64,000 nt of DNA from Luteipulveratus mongoliensis (GCF_001190945.1 NZ_CP011112.1:3534001-3598000), one strand, 5' to 3'; positions 33,715 to 41,979 are shown, numbered from the stretch's first letter. The notes: generated by a model not told the origin, from the sequence alone. Translations and numbers: made by a program.

Positions 33715-34911
33715 ATGCTGTGCGATGTGATCGACCTCCTTCTCCTCCTCGCCGTGGGTCTGAGCGCCTTCGGCGGCTGGCACCGCGGCTTCGTGACGAG
33801 CGCGCTGTCGGCGACCGGTTGGCTCGCCGGGCTGTTCTTCGGCCTCTGGGCCGTGCCGGGCCTGATCGACGCACTCAGTCTGCGTCCGGACTCCGACGTG
33901 ACCGCGGCGCTGGTGGTGATCCTCGTGGCCCTGGTCATCGCGAGCATCTGCGCGGCGCTGCTCGGTCTCGTGGGCCGCCTCGTCGTCGGTGCGACGGACT
34001 GGCATCCCATCCGGATGGTCGACGCCAGCCTCGGTGCCGTGGCCATGGCTCTGGTCGCGATGGTCGCCGGCTGGGCGATCCTCTCCTCGGCCCGGCCGCT
34101 GCTCTCGGCGGACGCCAGCGAGCGGATCGACAGCTCGCACGGTTGGCGGTGGCTCGACCGCTCGATGCCGGACGGCGCCCGTTCGGCAGTGGGCCAGCTG
34201 AACGACCAGCTCCAGACCGCACAGTTCCCGGAGGTGTTCCATGCGGACACGTCCAGTGCGCCTGTGCCCGTGCCCGGCGACAGCGTGACGAAGTCCCCCG
34301 CCATCACCGCGGCCCGCGACAGCATCTTCAAGATCCGCAGCACCTCCGACAGCTGCCGCAACATCACGCTCGGCAGCGGTTGGGTGGTCAGCAAGAACCG
34401 CATCGTGACCAACGCGCACGTGGTGGCGGGCGGCGAGCAGATCACCGTCCAGGCGGGCGGCGAGGGGCCGCGTCTGCGGGCGAGAGTCGTGGCGTTCGAC
34501 CCCGACCTGGACCTCGCCATCCTGCGGGTGCCCGGACTCGACGCCGATTCGCTTCCTCGTGTTGCGAACCTGGCCAGGGGCGCGACCGCCGTGGCCGCAG
34601 GCTTCCCCAACGGAGGCGACTACCACCTGGCCCCGGCCGCCGTCCGTGACGAGGGCGTCATGGGTGGACGTGACATCTACGGTTCCAAGATCGTCAACCG
34701 CGACATCTTCACGCTGAGCGCCACTGTCATTCAAGGCAACTCGGGCGGCCCGCTCATCACGCCGGACGGCCACGTGGCTGGCACGATCTTCGCCAAGGCG
34801 GAGGCCAACAAGCCCATCGGATTCGCGCTCACGGACAAGGCGACCGATGCACTGCTGGACAGCGCACCGTCGCTGGTCGACAAGGTCCCGACCGGAGCGT
34901 GCCGGGAGTAA
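33715..34911 (+). CDS. marP: MarP-like membrane serine protease
   Basis: A 398-residue protein, about the size of M. tuberculosis MarP (Rv3671c, 397). The N-terminal half has four TM helices of the CvpA type (VIDLLLLLAVGLSAFGGWHRGF...), then a periplasmic trypsin-like domain with a complete triad: His in TNAHVV, Asp in DLDLAIL and Ser in GNSGGPL. Two cysteines bracket the protease domain (SDSCRN and the terminal GACRE), consistent with the disulfide seen in MarP. MarP is known for acid and oxidative stress resistance; the same role here is inference. GTG 33727 is an alternative start. Confidence 0.87.
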   Translation: MLCDVIDLLLLLAVGLSAFGGWHRGFVTSALSATGWLAGLFFGLWAVPGLIDALSLRPDSDVTAALVVILVALVIASICAALLGLVGRLVVGATDWHPIRMVDASLGAVAMALVAMVAGWAILSSARPLLSADASERIDSSHGWRWLDRSMPDGARSAVGQLNDQLQTAQFPEVFHADTSSAPVPVPGDSVTKSPAITAARDSIFKIRSTSDSCRNITLGSGWVVSKNRIVTNAHVVAGGEQITVQAGGEGPRLRARVVAFDPDLDLAILRVPGLDADSLPRVANLARGATAVAAGFPNGGDYHLAPAAVRDEGVMGGRDIYGSKIVNRDIFTLSATVIQGNSGGPLITPDGHVAGTIFAKAEANKPIGFALTDKATDALLDSAPSLVDKVPTGACRE

Positions 34912-34914
34912 GGC

Positions 34915-35595
34915 TTACGACCGCCGCAGGTGGGCCTGCCACAGCTGAACGCTCGGATTGGCCGGGTGCGTACGCTGCTCGAGGTCGACCATCTTGAGGC
35001 CGGTGCCGTCGGCGAAGGCGTCGATCTGCGCTCGCGTCAGCGGGAAGGGTGGGCCGTCGTCGTCGCCGTCCTCATGGACGGCCTGGATCGCGACCAGCGT
35101 GCCCCCGGGCGCCACCAGGTCGGTCACGGCTCGAGTCATGGCTTCGCGCATGGACACCGGTACCGCCTGCACCGTGTAGATCTCGACCACGAGGTCGAAG
35201 GCTTGATGCCACGCCGTTGGCGGGTCGAGGAGATCAGCCACGACGTAGTCGACTTGCGACCCAGGGTTGCGCGCGACGGCTGTGGCCACCGCTGACTCCG
35301 ACAGGTCGAACGCGGTCGTGCCATAGCCGAGCTGGGCCAGACGTTCGGCGTCCGCGCCGAGGCCGCAGCCGATCACAACAGCACGTGCGCCGGTCGCCGG
35401 ACTGTCCTGTCCTGCAAGCCAGTCCGCGAGCAGAGGGTGGGCATCGTCACGGTCCCAGGGCATCGTGACCGTGCCGTCCCGTCCGGCCGCATAGAGCCGC
35501 TCGAACCATGCCGTCGGCTCGCCCGCCGCGATCGCCTCGCCGGCCCATACATCGGCCTGCTGCTGCCACTCGCGGGGAGGCTGCTCCGCCGTCAT
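34915..35595 (-). CDS. SAM-dependent methyltransferase (class I)
   Basis: A 226-residue methyltransferase. Motif I is AVVIGCGLGADAERLAQLGY, followed by TTAFDLSESAVATA (acidic residue at the end of beta-2) and FDLVVEIYTVQAV (motif IV-like), typical of small-molecule thiol or other thiopurine-type methyltransferases. Substrate not assigned. ATG 35595 overlaps the stop codon of the upstream gene by four bases (ATGA), so it is translated with the glutathionyl-hydroquinone-reductase-like gene. The frame upstream to 35883 is antisense. Confidence 0.82.
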   Translation of the reverse strand: MTAEQPPREWQQQADVWAGEAIAAGEPTAWFERLYAAGRDGTVTMPWDRDDAHPLLADWLAGQDSPATGARAVVIGCGLGADAERLAQLGYGTTAFDLSESAVATAVARNPGSQVDYVVADLLDPPTAWHQAFDLVVEIYTVQAVPVSMREAMTRAVTDLVAPGGTLVAIQAVHEDGDDDGPPFPLTRAQIDAFADGTGLKMVDLEQRTHPANPSVQLWQAHLRRS

Positions 35596-36599
35596 GACAC
35601 ACCGTGCCCAGGCGGCACGAGCTCGTCCTGCGCGACCGGACCGGGCGGCGTACCGTCGCCAAAAGGCTTGCCTCCCAAGGCTTCTCGACCATGCATAGTC
35701 AGCCAGTCCGACAGGTCTGGGCCCTTGGGGACGATGCCAGTGGGGTTCACATCCCGGTGGACCTCGTAGTAGTGCGACTTGATGTCTGCGAAGTCGACCG
35801 TGTCGCCGAAGCCAGGCGTCTGGAACAGGTCGCGGGCGTAGGCCCACAGCACCGGCATCTCGGTCAGCTTGGAGCGGTTGCACTTGAAGTGCCCGTGGTA
35901 GACCGGGTCGAACCGGACGAGCGTCGTGAACAGCCGGACGTCGGCCTCGGTGATCGACTCCCCCATGAGGTAGCGCCGGTCGGCGAGGCGCTCGGACAGC
36001 CAGTCGAGAGCGGCGAAGAGCCGGTCGTACGCCGCGTCGTACGCCGTCTGGTCGCCGGCGAAGCCCGCGCGGTAGACGCCGTTGTTGACCTCGGTGTAGA
36101 CGCGGTGCATCACCTCGTCCATCTCCTCGCGCAGCGCCTCCGGATAGAGGTCCGGTGCACCCTCGCGATGGTGCTCACCCCACTGCGTCGACAGGTCGAG
36201 CGTGATCTGGTTGAACTCGTTGGTGACGACTCCGCCACTCGGGACGTCGACGATCGCCGGCACCGTGATGCCGCGCGGATAATCGGGGAAACGCTTGAGG
36301 TAGGCGTCCTTGATGCGCGGGATCTGCAGCACCGGGTCCAGACCGCCTGGGTCGAGGTCGAACGTCCAGCTGTTGACGTCGTGCGTCGGCCCGCACACGC
36401 CCATCGACAGGACCCGCTCCAACCCGAGCAAGCGTCGCACGATGATCGCCCGGTTGGCCCACGGACAGGCCCGCGCGACCACCAACCGATATCGCCCGGG
36501 TTCGACGGGCCAGCCGTCGGCTCCATCGGTGGTGATCCGATCGGAGATGTAGTTGGTGTCGCGGGTGAACGTCTTCGCGCCGTCAGTGCCCAGAGCCAT
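35592..36599 (-). CDS. Xi-class glutathione S-transferase family (glutathionyl-hydroquinone reductase-like)
   Basis: A 335-residue protein of the ECM4/YqjG family. N-terminal thioredoxin fold carries the catalytic ACPWANR motif (Cys nucleophile), then VPAIVD...TNEFNQITLDL, and the C-terminal all-helical domain (TEVNNGVYRAGFA, LFTTLVRFDPVYHGHFKCN) is complete. In proteobacteria it reduces glutathionyl-hydroquinones. Actinobacteria normally use mycothiol instead of glutathione, so the thiol partner is probably mycothiol, an inference. ATG 36599 has a leaderless -10 box six bases upstream. It overlaps the methyltransferase gene by four bases. Confidence 0.85.
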   Translation of the reverse strand: MALGTDGAKTFTRDTNYISDRITTDGADGWPVEPGRYRLVVARACPWANRAIIVRRLLGLERVLSMGVCGPTHDVNSWTFDLDPGGLDPVLQIPRIKDAYLKRFPDYPRGITVPAIVDVPSGGVVTNEFNQITLDLSTQWGEHHREGAPDLYPEALREEMDEVMHRVYTEVNNGVYRAGFAGDQTAYDAAYDRLFAALDWLSERLADRRYLMGESITEADVRLFTTLVRFDPVYHGHFKCNRSKLTEMPVLWAYARDLFQTPGFGDTVDFADIKSHYYEVHRDVNPTGIVPKGPDLSDWLTMHGREALGGKPFGDGTPPGPVAQDELVPPGHGVS

Positions 36600-36605
36600 G
36601 CTCCG

Positions 36606-36611
36606 ACCGTA
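36606..36611 (-). promoter_or_regulatory. Leaderless -10 box for the Xi-class GST-methyltransferase unit
   Basis: Minus-strand TACGGT lies six bases before ATG 36599. Confidence 0.5.
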
Positions 36612-36639
36612 CGCGGCTGGCACCCGGCGCGGTCGGCCT

Positions 36640-38001
36640 TCAGCTGCCGAGTCGGCCCAGGCGCTCCAGGAGCACCGCCTCAGCGACGCAGACCTTGGCG
36701 AACTCCTCGAGGTGCAGGCTCTCGTTGGCGCCGTGGGCCCGGGTGTCGGGGTCCTCGACGCCGGTCACCAGGATCGCCGCGTCCGGGAAGCGCTCGGCGA
36801 ACGCCGCGACGAAAGGGATCGACCCGCCGACACCGATGTCCACCGGCTCGGTCCCCCAGGCATCAGCGAACGCCGCCCGTGCCTCGTCGTAGATCGGGCC
36901 CTGCGCGTCAGCGCTGAAGCCGCCGCCCTCGTCGTCCAGGGTGACCTCGACCTTGGCGCCCCAAGGGGCGTGGTCACGCACGTGCTGGGCCACCAGGTCG
37001 TACGCCGCCCTCGGGTCCTCGTCGGGCGCGAGGCGCACCGAGACCTTGGCCCGGGCGCTGGGCACCAGGGTGTTGGAGGAGGTGTCGACGGCAGGCGCAT
37101 CGATGCCGATCGTGGTGATGGCCGGCTTGGTCCAGAGCCGCGACAGGATCGACCCTTCGCCAATCGTGGCGACGCCCTCCTGCAGGCTGCTCTCGGCCCG
37201 GAGGCGTGCCTCGTCGTAGTCGAGATCGGCGGCCTCCCCGCTCGAAAGTCCTTGCACTGCAACGTTGCCCGCGTCGTCGTGCAGGCTGGCGAGGACGCGA
37301 ACCAGAGCGGTGATCGCATCGGGGACGGGGCCGCCGAACATGCCGGAGTGCACCGAGTGACCGAGTGTCTGCACAGAGACGACAACCCGGATCATGCCGC
37401 GCAGCGTGGTGGTGAGCGCCGGCGTACCGATGTCCCAGTTGGTCGAGTCGGCCAGCACGATGGCGTCGGCGCGCAGCTTGTCGCCGTGCTTCTCGAGGAT
37501 CGTCGCGAGTGAGTCGGAGCCGATCTCTTCCTCGCCCTCGACGAAGATCGTGACGCCGACAGGCGGCTGCTGCCCGTGCGCACGCAGGGCGGCGACGTGG
37601 GCCATGACGCCGGCCTTGTCGTCGGCCGCACCTCGACCGTAGAGACGACCGTCGCGCTCAGTGGGCACGAAAGGCTTGCTGTCCCAGTCCTTCTCGTCGC
37701 CGGGCGGCTGCACGTCATGGTGTGCGTACAGCAGGACGGTGGGCGCGCCGTCCGGCGCCGGTCGGTGGCCGATGACAGCCGGACGCCCGCCCTCGCGGAC
37801 GATCTCCACCTCGAGACCCTCTGCGCGCAGCAGCTCGGCGACCGCTTCGGCGCTGCGGTCGACCTCGGCCTGGTCGAAGGAGTCGAGCGAGACACTGGGG
37901 ATGCGGGTGAGCGCCTCCAGGTCGGCCCGGACTCCGGGCATCAGGTCCGTCACCGTGGTGCGGAGCGTCTCCAACCGGTCAGCAGCGATGTCTTGGCTCA
38001 C
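36640..38001 (-). CDS. M20 family dipeptidase
   Basis: Zinc-dependent exopeptidase of 453 residues. Metal and catalytic residues: YAHHDVQPPG (His and catalytic Asp two residues on), RGAADDKAGVMA (bridging Asp), EGEEEIGS (catalytic Glu and metal Glu), ADSTNWD (metal Asp) and the C-terminal His region. The dimerisation domain lies at about 190-310. The product belongs to the dipeptidase subgroup and hydrolyses dipeptides or related substrates. GTG 38001 has a leaderless -10 box six bases upstream; the frame upstream to 38553 is antisense to DUF3043. Confidence 0.9.
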   Translation of the reverse strand: MSQDIAADRLETLRTTVTDLMPGVRADLEALTRIPSVSLDSFDQAEVDRSAEAVAELLRAEGLEVEIVREGGRPAVIGHRPAPDGAPTVLLYAHHDVQPPGDEKDWDSKPFVPTERDGRLYGRGAADDKAGVMAHVAALRAHGQQPPVGVTIFVEGEEEIGSDSLATILEKHGDKLRADAIVLADSTNWDIGTPALTTTLRGMIRVVVSVQTLGHSVHSGMFGGPVPDAITALVRVLASLHDDAGNVAVQGLSSGEAADLDYDEARLRAESSLQEGVATIGEGSILSRLWTKPAITTIGIDAPAVDTSSNTLVPSARAKVSVRLAPDEDPRAAYDLVAQHVRDHAPWGAKVEVTLDDEGGGFSADAQGPIYDEARAAFADAWGTEPVDIGVGGSIPFVAAFAERFPDAAILVTGVEDPDTRAHGANESLHLEEFAKVCVAEAVLLERLGRLGS

Positions 38002-38007
38002 CGGGCC

Positions 38008-38013
38008 ACCGTA
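38008..38013 (-). promoter_or_regulatory. Leaderless -10 box for the M20 dipeptidase
   Basis: Minus-strand TACGGT lies six bases before GTG 38001. Confidence 0.5.
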
Positions 38014-38073
38014 GCTGCGGCATCTCTGCACTCGGCCTCGGCCGTCGGTGCACGACTTTGGCCTTCTGGCGCT

Positions 38074-38079
38074 TAGGGT
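38074..38079 (+). promoter_or_regulatory. Leaderless -10 box for DUF3043
   Basis: TAGGGT lies seven bases before GTG 38087 and separates it from the divergent dipeptidase. Confidence 0.5.
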
Positions 38080-38086
38080 GTGCTTC

Positions 38087-38677
38087 GTGTTCCGCCGCAA
38101 GAACGATGACCAGGAGCCGGCCGTCAGCCCCGACGCCGAGCGCACCGAACGTCCCGGGGCCAAGAATCGACCGACCCCGAAGCGGCGTGAGCAGGAGGCT
38201 GCGCGACGCAAGCCTCTTGTGCCGACCGACCGCAAGGCGGCCGCCAAGGCGTCCAAGGAGTCGGCCCGCGAGAAGCGCATCAAGCAGCGCGAGGCGATGA
38301 ATCGCGGCGAGGAGAACGCTCTCCCGCCCCGCGACCGTGGCCCGGTGAAGCGCTTCATCCGCAACACCGTGGACTCGCGCTGGAACATCGGCGAGATCCT
38401 GCTGCCGCTGATGCTGATCGTGCTGGTCCTGATGTTCGCGGGCTCTCGTGTAGCAGCGATCCAGCTGGCCTCGATCCTGGCGGTCTGGGCCATCGTGATG
38501 CTCGGCGTGATCGACGCGTTCTTCCTGTGGCGCCGCACCAAGAAGGCGATCACCGAGAAGTTCGGTGACGAGCCGCCGCGCGGGTCTGCCTCTTACACGA
38601 TCATGCGGTCGTTCCAGATGCGCGTCTCCCGGATGCCCAAGCCCCAGGTCGCGCGCGGCGACAAGTCCTGGGAGTAG
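38087..38677 (+). CDS. DUF3043 membrane protein
   Basis: A 196-residue actinobacterial protein equivalent to Rv2206. The N-terminal 90 residues are highly charged (many Lys, Arg, Glu; coiled-coil-like EKRIKQREAMNRGEENALPPRD), then two TM helices at about 103-120 and 123-145 (ILLPLMLIVLVLMFAGS and LASILAVWAIVMLGVIDAFFL) and a basic C-terminal tail. Function unknown in the family. GTG 38087 (VFRRKNDDQEP) is set by the leaderless -10 box. Confidence 0.85.
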   Translation: MFRRKNDDQEPAVSPDAERTERPGAKNRPTPKRREQEAARRKPLVPTDRKAAAKASKESAREKRIKQREAMNRGEENALPPRDRGPVKRFIRNTVDSRWNIGEILLPLMLIVLVLMFAGSRVAAIQLASILAVWAIVMLGVIDAFFLWRRTKKAITEKFGDEPPRGSASYTIMRSFQMRVSRMPKPQVARGDKSWE

Positions 38678-38683
38678 CCCGCT

Positions 38684-38719
38684 CGTCCCCGGGCCGCAGG
38701 GTCCTGCGCACCGGGGACG
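38684..38719. terminator. Terminator between DUF3043 and the convergent small gene
   Basis: Arms 38684-38692 and 38711-38719 pair perfectly, with an inner stem GCAGG/CCTGC. It directly abuts the stop codons of both convergent genes. Confidence 0.75.
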
Positions 38720-38720
38720 T

Positions 38721-39047
38721 TCAGTGCTCACCGTCGAACCGGAGCATGACCTCTCCCGCATCAGACTTCCAGATGTGACCGACCCACTGAAGGTCACGAG
38801 GACTGGGCCGCGCACCGGTCACCAGCAATGGAGCGATCTCGGCCCACGCGGAGCGCGCATCAGGACCTTCGTGCCACACGAGGCCCTCGGGATACACGTC
38901 AGTGACGACCGGAGCACCGGCCTCGATGAGCTGCTTGCCTACGGCCCGGCGACGAAGACGTTGCGGCGTACGGTGAAACACCACGCCGTCAGGACTCCGC
39001 AACGAGCCGTCCGGAAGCTGATGGAAAACCCCGTCGTCACCACTCAT
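38721..39047 (-). CDS. Small protein of unknown function
   Basis: No family recognised. The 108-residue product is hydrophilic with no TM segment; it contains SPDGVVFHRTPQRLRRRAVG and DLQWVGHIWKSDAGEVMLRFDG. ATG 39047 is set by a leaderless -10 box six bases upstream; the longer frame to 39206 runs antisense to the cold-shock gene. It is divergent from the cold-shock gene with 51 bases between the start codons, which hints at shared regulation. Confidence 0.6.
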   Translation of the reverse strand: MSGDDGVFHQLPDGSLRSPDGVVFHRTPQRLRRRAVGKQLIEAGAPVVTDVYPEGLVWHEGPDARSAWAEIAPLLVTGARPSPRDLQWVGHIWKSDAGEVMLRFDGEH

Positions 39048-39053
39048 GACCAG

Positions 39054-39059
39054 ACCGTA
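39054..39059 (-). promoter_or_regulatory. Leaderless -10 box for the 108-residue protein
   Basis: Minus-strand TACGGT lies six bases before ATG 39047. Confidence 0.45.
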
Positions 39060-39098
39060 CGGGGCGTTGTGAGAGGCCGCCTGCGGTTCGATGGAGCC

Positions 39099-39332
39099 AT
39101 GGATGTCAGGCCGTCGATCGGCACGGTGAAGTTCTGGAAGGCCGACAAGGGCTGGGGAGCAATCAGCCCGGCTGACCTCCCGGAAGGCCAGGACGCCTTC
39201 GCCCACTTCTCGTCCGTCGAGATGGATGGCTTCCGCAGCCTGGAGGAAGGCGTATCAGTCGAGTTCACCTGGTACGCCGCCGAACAGGACAGCTTCGAAT
39301 TCGTCGCCGACTGGGTCAAACCCATCGGCTGA
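39099..39332 (+). CDS. Divergent cold-shock (CSD) protein
   Basis: A 77-residue single-CSD protein likely to bind single-stranded RNA or DNA. It begins MDVRPSIGTVKFWKADKGWGAI and has DAFAHFSSVEM. The RNP1 motif is KGWGAI (consensus KGFGFI) and RNP2 is AFAHFS (consensus VFVHFS), so two aromatic contact residues differ. ATG 39099 gives the family-like start. Tail after the CSD is short. Confidence 0.82.
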   Translation: MDVRPSIGTVKFWKADKGWGAISPADLPEGQDAFAHFSSVEMDGFRSLEEGVSVEFTWYAAEQDSFEFVADWVKPIG

Positions 39333-39379
39333 TCGAGCGTGCCCGAGCTCGGCGCACAACGTGAGGCGGACGTACTCAC

Positions 39380-39793
39380 TTAGCGGGTCAGGATGCAGAA
39401 CGGGTGACCGGCGGGGTCAGCGAGGACGTAGAGCGCCTCGGACTCCTCGGTCCGGTCGAGCAGGACGGTCGCCCCGAGCTCGATGGCCCGCTCCTTCTGG
39501 CGCTCGAGCTCTTCGGGCGAGCTGACCGAGAAGTCCAGGTGCAGCTGCATCGGCACCTCGTGGCTCGGCCAGGTCGAGTGAGGCAGCGGGTCGTCCACGC
39601 GCTGCACGGCGACCTTGCGCCGACCGTCAGCATCAACGAGCACGAGCCAGCTGTCGTCGTCCTCGGACCCGTCGGTCGGCGGCTCGTCGCCCGGCCGGTA
39701 TTGAAGGCCGAGGAACTCGCGATAGAACTCGGCGAGGCTACGGCCATCGTTCGTATCGATGGCCGTGTGCATCAGATGTGGGAACTCCGGCAT
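39380..39793 (-). CDS. VOC (glyoxalase/bleomycin-resistance fold) family protein
   Basis: A 137-residue VOC protein with the typical N-terminal helix-strand (LMHTAIDTNDGRSLAEFYREFLGLQYRP), HLDFSVSSPEELERQKERAIELGA as the second repeat's opening and ALYVLADPAGHPFCILTR as the C-terminal strand with Pro-Gly-His-Pro-Phe. Metal ligand candidates are His near the start, His in QLHLDF and Glu/Asp at the end. Substrate cannot be predicted. ATG 39793 starts MPEFPHLMHTAID. Gap 39333-39379 shows a weak palindrome only. Confidence 0.82.
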   Translation of the reverse strand: MPEFPHLMHTAIDTNDGRSLAEFYREFLGLQYRPGDEPPTDGSEDDDSWLVLVDADGRRKVAVQRVDDPLPHSTWPSHEVPMQLHLDFSVSSPEELERQKERAIELGATVLLDRTEESEALYVLADPAGHPFCILTR

Positions 39794-39818
39794 ATGACCG
39801 TTCTACTCCGACGCCGCG

Positions 39819-40034
39819 TCAGCTGCCGTCGGAGAGGCTCATGGGGCCGTAGACCACGGTGTCGTCCTCATAAAGCGTGACGGCGCTGACACTGTGCTCC
39901 GCGAGGTCGCGCCACTGCTCCCCCAGCCAGGACTCGGCATCACTCTGCGTCGGGAAGCCCGTCGTCACCAGGGTGTCCCCGGTGACCGGCTGACCGGCCT
40001 CGTCCTCGTAGGTCCAGCGCCATGCACCTGTCAT
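39819..40034 (-). CDS. Small protein of unknown function (71 residues)
   Basis: No family firmly recognised, though similar 70-residue proteins with WxYEDxxG...TQSDAESWLGEQWRDL are frequent in actinobacteria by recollection. Acidic, no TM, predicted alpha/beta. ATG 40034 is supported by a leaderless -10 box six bases upstream. The next gene downstream on the same strand is the VOC gene (25 bases between), so they may be one transcript. Confidence 0.68.
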   Translation of the reverse strand: MTGAWRWTYEDEAGQPVTGDTLVTTGFPTQSDAESWLGEQWRDLAEHSVSAVTLYEDDTVVYGPMSLSDGS

Positions 40035-40040
40035 GGCCCC

Positions 40041-40046
40041 ACCCTA
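40041..40046 (-). promoter_or_regulatory. Leaderless -10 box for the 71-residue protein
   Basis: Minus-strand TAGGGT lies six bases before ATG 40034. Confidence 0.5.
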
Positions 40047-40064
40047 GGCAGCAGAGGGGACACC

Positions 40065-40103
40065 GAAGGCCGGTGGGCTCCCCCGAGGTGCCCACCGGCC
40101 TTC
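40065..40103 (-). terminator. Terminator for the ABC exporter operon
   Basis: Fourteen-base perfect arms 40065-40078 and 40090-40103 around an 11-base loop, 36 bases beyond the permease stop. Confidence 0.75.
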
Positions 40104-40138
40104 TTCTCATGCCGCCCCCGCGTAGGAGAGTCAGGAGG

Positions 40139-40951
40139 TCACTTGACCTCGCTGCGCCGCAGCCGCCACATCCCCGCGAGCAGCGGTAGCAAGACCCACA
40201 CCGCTGCGGCCACGGCGAGCTTGGCCCATTGGGCGCCATGGATGTTGGCGTCGTACAGCGGCTGGAGCGCCTGGCTGGTGTCCAACCACTTCGCAGCGTC
40301 CTTCAGCCAGCTGATGCTGTCTCCGAGGACCGTCCACAGGGTCGGCAGCACGAAGTAGGTCACGATGGCTGCCGGCGTGTTCTGCAGGATCATGCCGAAG
40401 GCCACGCCCTGACTGAGCCCGAAGGCCTGCGCCAGCAGGATGCCGCCGATCGTTTTGACATTGATGCCCCAGACCGGGTCGCTGCCTCGGATCACCTGGC
40501 AGAGCCCGGTGGCCAGCGCGGCCAGCACGAAGGCCAGGGCGACGACGGCAAGTCCGAGCAAGAGCGTGGCCACCAGCTTGGACCAGCCCGACCGCGCGCG
40601 GTGCGGCTCCAACGTGAAGGTGACTAGCCCGGTCCGCTGCGACCACTCGGATGTCACGGCCATGATCCCCAGGATCGGCAGGAGCAGGCTCTGTGGGATG
40701 ACCGTGGCCTGGACGAAGTCTTCGAAGTTCTTGCTGTCGTTGGCGTTGCCAGCGAAGATCACGATGCCCACGACCAGCGCCGTAATGGCAGCGATCCCGA
40801 TCAGCAGCCACCGTCCGGCTCGCGTATCGACCAGCTTGCGCAGCTCGACCGCGACCAGCCGGGTGAACGGGATCCCGGTGGGCTCGGGCAGGTTGAGTCG
40901 TGAGGGCAGGCGTGCTCCGCCACCCCGCTGCTGTGTCTCGACGGTGCTCAT
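40139..40951 (-). CDS. ABC-2 type transporter permease
   Basis: A 270-residue membrane subunit with six TM helices (first at about 46-66, WLLIGIAAITALVVGIVIFAG). An extracytoplasmic region follows, then MAVTSEWSQRTGLVTFTLEP, the motif of ABC-2 permeases paired with NatA/CcmA-type ATPases. Cargo is unknown; such pairs export drugs, peptides or ions. Its ATG overlaps the ATPase gene stop by four bases. Divergent two-component genes lie directly upstream of the operon and may regulate it. Confidence 0.88.
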   Translation of the reverse strand: MSTVETQQRGGGARLPSRLNLPEPTGIPFTRLVAVELRKLVDTRAGRWLLIGIAAITALVVGIVIFAGNANDSKNFEDFVQATVIPQSLLLPILGIMAVTSEWSQRTGLVTFTLEPHRARSGWSKLVATLLLGLAVVALAFVLAALATGLCQVIRGSDPVWGINVKTIGGILLAQAFGLSQGVAFGMILQNTPAAIVTYFVLPTLWTVLGDSISWLKDAAKWLDTSQALQPLYDANIHGAQWAKLAVAAAVWVLLPLLAGMWRLRRSEVK

Positions 40952-41844
40952 GCCGCCACCTCCTCGCGTGCGTCGTCAGCGGTGAGCTCGAGGAACATGT
41001 CCTCCAGGCCGGCCGATCCGGCCGTCCGCAGCTCGATCAGGACGACCTGGTGCCGTGCGGCGAGCTCACCGATCTGCTGCGGCTCTGCCTGCACGGTCAG
41101 GCCGGTTGATGCGGCCTTGACCTCGAGGCCTGCCCCCTCCAGCAGGCCCGCGAACGCCGCATCGTCCGTCGTACGGACCGTGGTGCCGGTTGCAGCCATC
41201 AGCTCGGCCTTGGTGCCCTGGGCGACGATCCGCCCGCGCCCGATGACCACCAGCTCGTCGGCGACGACCTCGACCTCGTGCAGCAGGTGCGAGGAGAGCA
41301 AGACCGTGCCGCCCTCATCGGCGTAGCCACGCAGAAGGCCGCGCATCCACCGGATACCAGCCGGGTCGAGACCGTTGGCCGGCTCGTCCAGGATCAGCAC
41401 CTGGGGGTCCCCGAGCAGGGCGTGGGCGATGCCAAGACGCTGGCGCATACCGAGTGAGTAGTTGCGGACCCGACGCGTCGCCTCGGACTCCGACAGGCCG
41501 ACCAGGTCGAGCATCTCATCGACGCGGCTCCGGTCGATGCCCATCACCATGGCGCCGAGTGTCAGGATCTCCCGACCCGTACGCCCGGCGTGCTGAGCCG
41601 AGGCGTCGAGCAGGACGCCGACATGCCGGCCGGGGTTCGGCAGTGAGGAGTACGGCCGGTCGAGGACCGTAGCCGTACCCGAGGTGGGTGGCGTGAGGCT
41701 GCACATCATGCGCATGCAGGTGGATTTCCCGGCGCCGTTCGGGCCGAGGAATCCGGTGACGGCACCTGGGCGGACGTTGAACGAGACATCGTCCACGGCC
41801 GTATAGGCGCCATAGCGTTTGGTGAGGTTCTGCACCGAGATCAT
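40948..41844 (-). CDS. ABC transporter ATPase (CcmA/DrrA type)
   Basis: A 298-residue ATPase with Walker A GPNGAGKST (about residue 38), signature YSLGMRQRLGIA, Walker B VLILDEPANGLD and the H-loop SSHLLHEVE. The last 80 residues form the extra C-terminal domain of DrrA-like exporters. ATG 41844 begins MISVQNLTKRYG; the frame upstream to 42108 is antisense to the histidine kinase. Divergent from that kinase with a 148-base gap. Confidence 0.92.
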   Translation of the reverse strand: MISVQNLTKRYGAYTAVDDVSFNVRPGAVTGFLGPNGAGKSTCMRMMCSLTPPTSGTATVLDRPYSSLPNPGRHVGVLLDASAQHAGRTGREILTLGAMVMGIDRSRVDEMLDLVGLSESEATRRVRNYSLGMRQRLGIAHALLGDPQVLILDEPANGLDPAGIRWMRGLLRGYADEGGTVLLSSHLLHEVEVVADELVVIGRGRIVAQGTKAELMAATGTTVRTTDDAAFAGLLEGAGLEVKAASTGLTVQAEPQQIGELAARHQVVLIELRTAGSAGLEDMFLELTADDAREEVAA

Positions 41845-41979
41845 GCCCTCAAGGCTGCCGGTCGACGCCGATCTCCACATCCGTCCCCGGTCTGGACTCT
41901 CCCGCAACTTTGGTAGGTGAGCGGTCGCACGTTGGTCTCGACCTGCTCCGCCGACAGTGGCATCGGCGAGTTCTCGCCG

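Noticed and set aside
33147-34773. Two long minus-strand frames over marP
   Set aside because: Antisense shadows of the MarP-like gene; no motif support.
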